From: Conidiobolus incongruus B7586
Taxonomy: Eukaryota; Entomophthoromycota; Entomophthoromycetes; Entomophthorales; Conidiobolaceae
Assembly (NCBI GenBank): GCA_000697335.1
Contig: JNEM01014685.1
Location: 1-64,000 of the forward strand
Length of the DNA stretch: 64,000 nucleotides
Reading direction: 5' to 3'
How positions within the stretch are numbered: the first letter of the stretch is position 1; each line of letters begins with the position of its first letter. Positions 58,510 through 64,000 of this stretch are shown piece by piece. The notes below the pieces were generated by a model. It worked only from the letters and a program-made list of their open reading frames with translations, made no database searches and was not told where the DNA came from. Position numbers and translations under genes: made by a program.

Positions 58510-59989
58510 TCAAACTCTTGAAAAGAAATTCAATTTAATATCTCATAGAAGTGGAAAGGAGAACAGCTAAATCTAAACTTGCTATAGCTGGATTGTTATG
58601 ATGAATATCGAGTGTGAATTTCAGTAATAGTATAATAAAGTGCACTTTCTTTTCCATCAAACTGAAACCTATACCGATACACATTCGACTACCGTTTCCA
58701 AATGGCATGTAGATATCGGTGTCATACTTACCATTTAAGAATCGTTCAGGGTCGAAGTTGTCAGGATTGGGATAGATTTTGGCATCGTGCAGGATACTGT
58801 AGATAGAGAGGCTTACTTGAGTTCCTTTTGGCAACACTATGTCATCGTGCGGAATGGAGTAATCTGCTTGTAGCTCTCTATTCAACTCTAAAACCGCTGG
58901 AAATATACGCATTACTTCTTTAATAACGCAAGTTAAATAATTCATATTTTTGATTTGTTCAGAAGTTGGAATCACTATTTTATCACTTAATGAGGAGATT
59001 TCCAAGGTATCATAAATTTCCTTGCGTAATTTATCTTGAACTTGGGGATTTCTAGCTAAATGGTACATGGCATAGGATAAAGTATTAGCAGTAGTATCGT
59101 GACCAGCAATAAAGAAGAGATTTAAATTATGGATTAATTCATTATCAGTTAAAGGCTCATAGGTATTATCGGGATCTTTGCGAATCATCATGGTTAATAA
59201 ATCCTTGGATTCAGAAAACTTATTCGCTCCGAGATCTTTTCTCCTTTGTTCAATTAAACCTCGAATAAATTCGTTGAATTCCGCTACATCTTGATGAACT
59301 TTGGCTCTTTCACCAATTGGTATATATTCTAATATAGGAAAGAAGAAATAGATGGGATTTGAAATTTGCTTGATAATGGAAGAATATAAGGTGTGATAGC
59401 AAGAAGTCCCTAAACTCTTCACGGCTTGGAAATCATGGCTGAATATACCCTTGCCCAATACATCTAAGGTCATTAATTCCATTAAATCAGCTACAGGTAT
59501 CGGATCACCGCCACTTTCATCCAATCTTTTTGCAAACGCTTCCAAAGTCTCATTGACGCATTCTGCAAAGATATCTGGCGGGAAAGCTTGGTGGAAAATT
59601 GGGTTTGCAGGTTTTCTGAATCGTCTCTATTCATCACCATTACTACTAACAATATTTGTAGCACCAATGAATTTCCAAGCGAACGTTGCTTTGTTATCAT
59701 TGACAATTTTGAAAAATTGATTACCATTGCGGAAGAGGTCCTTAGCAATTTCAGGTTGTTTAACAACGACTCCCCACTTGCCACGAGTTCAAGTGAGTGC
59801 AATGCCATGTTTGTCCAGCTCGCGTTTAATGACTTGATCAAAGTGATCACTGATGATTAATCCCTTGCGAACCGAATTGAGAACGGATAAAATAGAAATC
59901 TTTGGAAGAGATATAAAGTAGCTAGGTACTCTAAAAAAGGATTGAATACCAATACCAATAATAAAACTTATTAAAATTAAATACAACAT
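58510..59989 (-). pseudogene. Cytochrome P450 pseudogene 2 (nearly whole)
   Basis: A gene of full P450 length that lies in one frame from ATG (59989) almost to the end. It carries two in-frame stops, TGA at 59789-59791 and TAG at 59627-59629. By alignment with the intact paralogue both replace Trp (Trp68, and Trp120 of the C-helix motif WKRYRKP). All other motifs are present: AGHDTT, KEVMR, FDPERF and FGNGSRMCIG with its Cys. Near the C-terminus a frame shift ends the frame at 58535. The lost tail IKLNFFSRV with its TGA can still be read in another frame to 58510. One G-to-A change each would turn TGG into these stops, so this looks recently inactivated. The intact relative is convergent. Confidence 0.93.
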
Positions 59990-61889
59990 TTTGAGACTTA
60001 ATGATGTGACTGGTGCTGCAATTGCACAATTTATATTGATATTTAGTGTAAATTATGGATAATCATACTATGTTTAAATGCCGAAATCGAATTAAGCAAA
60101 GTGAAAAAAGGAAGCAGTAAAAGTAAATTTAATGTGAATCAAATTATAATCTATTTGGAGAGGTTATAAGTGAGTCATGGTTTATTAGGTGCAGCAGAAT
60201 TTCGGGTTCGGAATTCCCAGGTTCTACTAATTAATTAATAATTAAAATGCAAACATTTCGTTTCCCTAATTTTGACATTATTAAGAAGAAATGGGTTTTA
60301 AGATATTTATTTGTAGAAACTTATCTCACATACCTTTTTTATCAAATTCTGTACTCAATCTAATTTGGTTATAATTAGTGGCAATTATTGGAGTAAATGA
60401 TTTGCAAATTTAAATTTGTACTCCAAATTCTCAACTTAATTTTATCAACAATTTGTTTAAATTAAATCTGCGATTTATGATTTTAATAAACTTCTAGGAC
60501 CTAAACTTTCACAACATTTGATAGATTGAATACTTTTTAGTGGATTAAAATTTGTTAATTATATGATGGAGATGGATAATTAAAATTTAAAATATAATCT
60601 TTGCCAATTATGTATTAATCATATAATTTAATATGTAATATGTAATATGTGATATGTGATATGTGATATGTGATATGTATAATTTATTTTTGTTTTTGAT
60701 CTTTGAAATTTTATCTGGATTATTTTCAAGTTTTTTGGGTAAACACTCAATAAAATATGACCGAGCGGAATAGATCATGCATGTTTTAATATAACCGGTT
60801 TTAGTCAAGCTGGGCAAATATGTCTATGGAGGAATCTCAACACCAGAGTCAACAATTTGAAGAGTAATGCATTTTCAGAATATTTGCTGAACTTTATGCT
60901 AGGTATATTTACTATAAAATACAATGATATATTTGGATTAGATTAATTACTTGAATGGATTTTACACAATATCCAAATTATATTTTTATATATTTGAAGA
61001 TTTTGATTTATATTATGTTTTTTATTAATTAGAGAATATATTTTAAACTTATTATATTTCAGGCTTATGTATTCATATAATAGTTTTGATTTGGCTTATA
61101 TTTAATGAATTTCGTGTATAGTTTAGCAATGAATATTTTAAAATCATTTTCCAAAATTGTCAGGTTTTGCAAATTAGAATCACATACTTGATTCAATTTA
61201 TCCTCGATTTCTTATTATAATTTTCATAATTGAAATAATTTTACATTCTAATATTTAAATACTAATATAAATAAGATAGTCAGTATACTAGAAACATATC
61301 TGAGTCCTTATTTGTTTAGTTAACTTGGTATATATTCAAAGAATAACCTAATAATTTTAAATATTATTATTATTTATAACTAGAGATCTAAATATTAATA
61401 AATTTCCATAAAAATCATAGTAATCCATAATAATTTCGTTTATAATCAAAATATAATGCTCGAACTCTATATTAATTTTAAAGTGATTACAACTTAATGG
61501 GAATTCTATACAATATATATCTACTTTCAATTTTTAGTAATAACTTTTGAAATTCATATTACAAATACAATAAAAATGCATTAATTGATAAAAAATTGAT
61601 ATTTTTCCTAGATCAAATAAAAGAATTTTGTACGTTAACATCTTTTTCTATTTTTTTTCAATGAATACAATTGATTTTTATTTTAAAAACTACTAATTCG
61701 TTAGTATAAAAGATGTTTCACAAAATCATATAAATGATTTTTAATCAAGTTTTCTCTCTTGATTAAAAATATTGGCTCAAACTAGATTTTTATTAATGAA
61801 TAGAAAATTAATGGATGAAAAAATTAATTTAATGATGAAATCATCTAAAAACCATAGTATTATAAAATTAATCATAGATCTATAAATAC
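59990..61889. other. AT-rich stretch without genes
   Basis: No gene seen apart from the short satellite at 60630-60678. Confidence 0.5.
60630..60678 (+). repeat. Tandem repeat, 7-bp unit x7
   Basis: The unit RATATGT is repeated seven times. The first three units read AATATGT and the last four GATATGT, so one variant spread in each half. Confidence 0.95.
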
Positions 61890-62221
61890 TGCAAGCCTCC
61901 TGGAAAGTACACTTGAAATAAAGATCACGTGAATTCAATAAAACGGGCCAAGGACGACTAATGAGATGCTTTAAAGGAATTTTATTAAACTATCAAGATG
62001 TAGGGCTTGGCCCTGATCAAGGTGATCTTTGAGCAAGTATGTGCTCAGTGGAAATTTTATAGTGCTATCAGTTCTTGACCAAATTGTTAAAACACCAATT
62101 GTAGTTTCGTCCGGAATTTTATATTGTATAAAGATTGTGTATGGTACTTTGTGTGGATTACCCTCGGAATAATAACGGATGGTTTAAGTTGAATGGCGAG
62201 CCGACCTCCAGATCCGCGACA
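61890..62221 (-). mobile_element. Possible solitary LTR (fossil), about 330 bp
   Basis: A GC-richer patch. On the minus strand it begins TGTCGCGGATCTGG, a common kind of start for fungal Ty3/gypsy LTRs. It includes a CACTATAAAA word and AATAAAATTCC as TATA-like and poly(A)-like words. The other end, near 61890, is not sharply defined and no target duplication was clear. No internal coding region is beside it. Confidence 0.35.
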
Positions 62222-62829
62222 ATATATATTATACAATGAGTTATATTTATTAAAAAAGCTAGTCTAGAATTTTACATCCCTTGATCCACTCACTTGATTA
62301 TTTAAATAAGATTCCTAAAATATTGATAATAAAAAGTGTTGAAACCTTTCCTTTATTATTAAGAAGATTTGTACATACTTAATACAATTTGATGTCCAGA
62401 TAAACAACACAGCACTGAGTATCTTGATTTTCAACCTTTATATTAAAATGACAAATATATGATAGATATTTTCATTACATCATAAGTGAAGCATTTATTT
62501 AACAAACTTCTATAATTATTGAATACTATACATTGAACTTATATCAATGATCCAATAATTACTCTTACCCCATATTAGTTTAATAAACATATTCATTTCA
62601 TACATGGTAAAATATTAATTTATAAAATAATTAAATAAATCTTGACTTATGATCATTCTAATAATCGTGGAAAGGTTAAAAATAAATTTTCAGTTAATTA
62701 TAAAAATTGATTTTATTTTAAAAACTGTAAAATAGAAATTCACATCATTTGTAGTTTATTTTTGGCTAAATGTAAGGGTAAACAACACTGAAACATTAAA
62801 ATTAAAATCACTGAATGATGAAAAAATAT
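62222..62829. other. AT-rich stretch before P450 pseudogene 3
   Basis: No gene seen. Confidence 0.5.
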
Positions 62830-64000
62830 GTTTAAAATTATTAAGCTTGGTTAATGTTCCATCCAGCTTAAATCCATTCCATTACTCATACGACTACCTC
62901 CACCAAATACTATACATTTATCGGTATCATACCTGTCATTCAAGTACCTGTTAGGATTAAATTCTTTTGGATTTGAGTAAATAATGGAATCGTGGAGAAT
63001 ACTATAGATGAATTAGGTAACAGCTGATTCTTTGAGGAGTACCATATTATCTTCAGGAATAAGATATACTTCTGTTAATTTTCTGGATATATGCATGACA
63101 GCAAAGTAGATTTTAATTGCTTTTTTTATTAACTCGATTGAAATATTTCATCTTTTGCAATTGATCCAATGTGAATACAGCAATCTTTCCACATTCGTTA
63201 GGCAATCACATTATTTCATAAATTTAATTTTCCTAGACTATAGTATTCCTTACTAAATTGTAGAACACATAACTTAAAGTACTAGCAGCAGTTTTGTGGC
63301 CTGCAAAGAAAAGAATACTAAAGCTGTGAACTAGTTCTTCATCTATCAATGGTTTATATGGTCTTTCTGGATCTTGTCGAAGAATTGTTGATAACAAATA
63401 TTTTGACTCTTCAAATTTTTCATTTTCTAAATCTTTTCTCTTTTAAGTAACAAGAGGCATAAAGAGTTTTGGATTCGGGAACATTCTCACAATCCCGAGC
63501 TTAAGGTTCAAATAGTAGTCTAATTAAATTTTTTAAAAATGGAAAGATTGGACTGATCTGTTCTATAATTTCAGAGAAAAATCGATGATAACGGAATTTC
63601 TTAGAGTAACTGCTTCAAAGCCATGACTAAATATTTCACAACCAAGAATGTCGAGTTCATTGACTCCATCATGTTTTTAATTTCCATGGGCTCTACATTG
63701 AATTGATTGGATCGTACACTAAACGCAACCAAAGTTTCCTGTACAAAAGGAGTAAATAACTCAGTTGGAACATTTAATGAAAAATAGTATTCGCAGATGG
63801 GAAACCATTTAGAAATAGTTTCTTGGCAATTTCAGACTTTGATACAACTAAATCCCAGCCTAGAGGTCCTCAAATCATGTCATAACCTCGTTGTTTGAGA
63901 TTTAACCTCACAATTTTAGTCTAGATTACATCAATAGTTTCTCTTCTGTAGCATTTTTAGCATAAGTAATATTTCAATGTGAGATATTGAATCGGAACAT
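62830..64000 (-). pseudogene. Cytochrome P450 pseudogene 3, running off the window
   Basis: Minus-strand remains of a P450. The haem region reads VFGGGSRMSNGMDLSWMEH, where the ligand Cys is replaced by Ser (codon AGT). Preceding it are RYLNDRYDTDK (usually FLN.KYDTD) and FNPNR-like words. I-helix, AAS-type and N-terminal regions follow further along in several frames, up to RLNLKQRGYDMI and a GPLGWDLVVSKSEIAKKLF block near 63840-63900 with stops. The first residues lie at or beyond the window end. It is more worn than pseudogene 2. Confidence 0.85.

Noticed and set aside
59451-59860. Frames on the plus strand and a second minus frame in P450 pseudogene 2
   Set aside because: They are shadows of the P450 frame, which can be followed through the two stops.

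Overview
The window reads as nuclear DNA of a fungus, most likely an early-diverging, very AT-rich lineage. Intergenic DNA is almost all A+T, while genes are richer in G+C. The evidence for a fungus is an H2A with a C-terminal TQE tail, a Dhh1/DDX6 helicase with two introns of 58 and 60 nt, an SPX-RING protein, an RNase P/MRP Pop7-like subunit, nuclear-type tRNAs and fungal-type cytochrome P450s. The P450s argue against the anaerobic chytrid-like fungi. I cannot name the species. All genes end in normal stop codons.

Layout. 0-12 kb: a single histone H2A gene, then a long AT-rich stretch holding an AT-rich dispersed repeat, a LINE reverse-transcriptase fragment, a decayed multi-spanning membrane-protein gene and a 2.5 kb PIF/Harbinger DNA transposon with 19-bp perfect terminal inverted repeats. 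12.6-34.8 kb: a same-strand array of genes for a six-helix membrane protein of the VC0807-like type. Three copies are intact (12629, 22657, 28650), five are clear pseudogenes, one of them a heavily worn remnant at 32.8 kb, and another faint trace may lie near 24.8 kb. A tRNA-Thr lies inside the array. 35-46 kb is the conserved housekeeping block: tRNA-Asp, two identical tRNA-Val genes 9.5 kb apart on opposite strands, DHH1, a small membrane-protein ORF, an SPX-RING protein ending in a CaaX box, and POP7. 46.4-49.2 kb: a GC-rich, hairpin-dense island that looks like a structured RNA or an element fragment, followed by two paralogous small acidic secreted proteins. 51.7-64 kb: a cytochrome P450 family with one intact gene (55245-56723) and three pseudogenes, two on each strand.

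The main theme is gene birth and death. Two lineage-type families (VC0807-like membrane proteins and P450s) have been amplified locally, and most copies are decaying. Several stops sit where G-to-A or C-to-T changes would make them, for example both early stops of the 58.5-60 kb P450 replace Trp codons, but I could not measure this. AT-rich repeats sit directly downstream of two array members and may have helped the duplications. The points I find most worth a second look are the VC0807-like array, the prenylation motif on the SPX-RING protein, the hairpin island at 46.4-46.9 kb, the acidic secreted pair and the P450 decay pattern.
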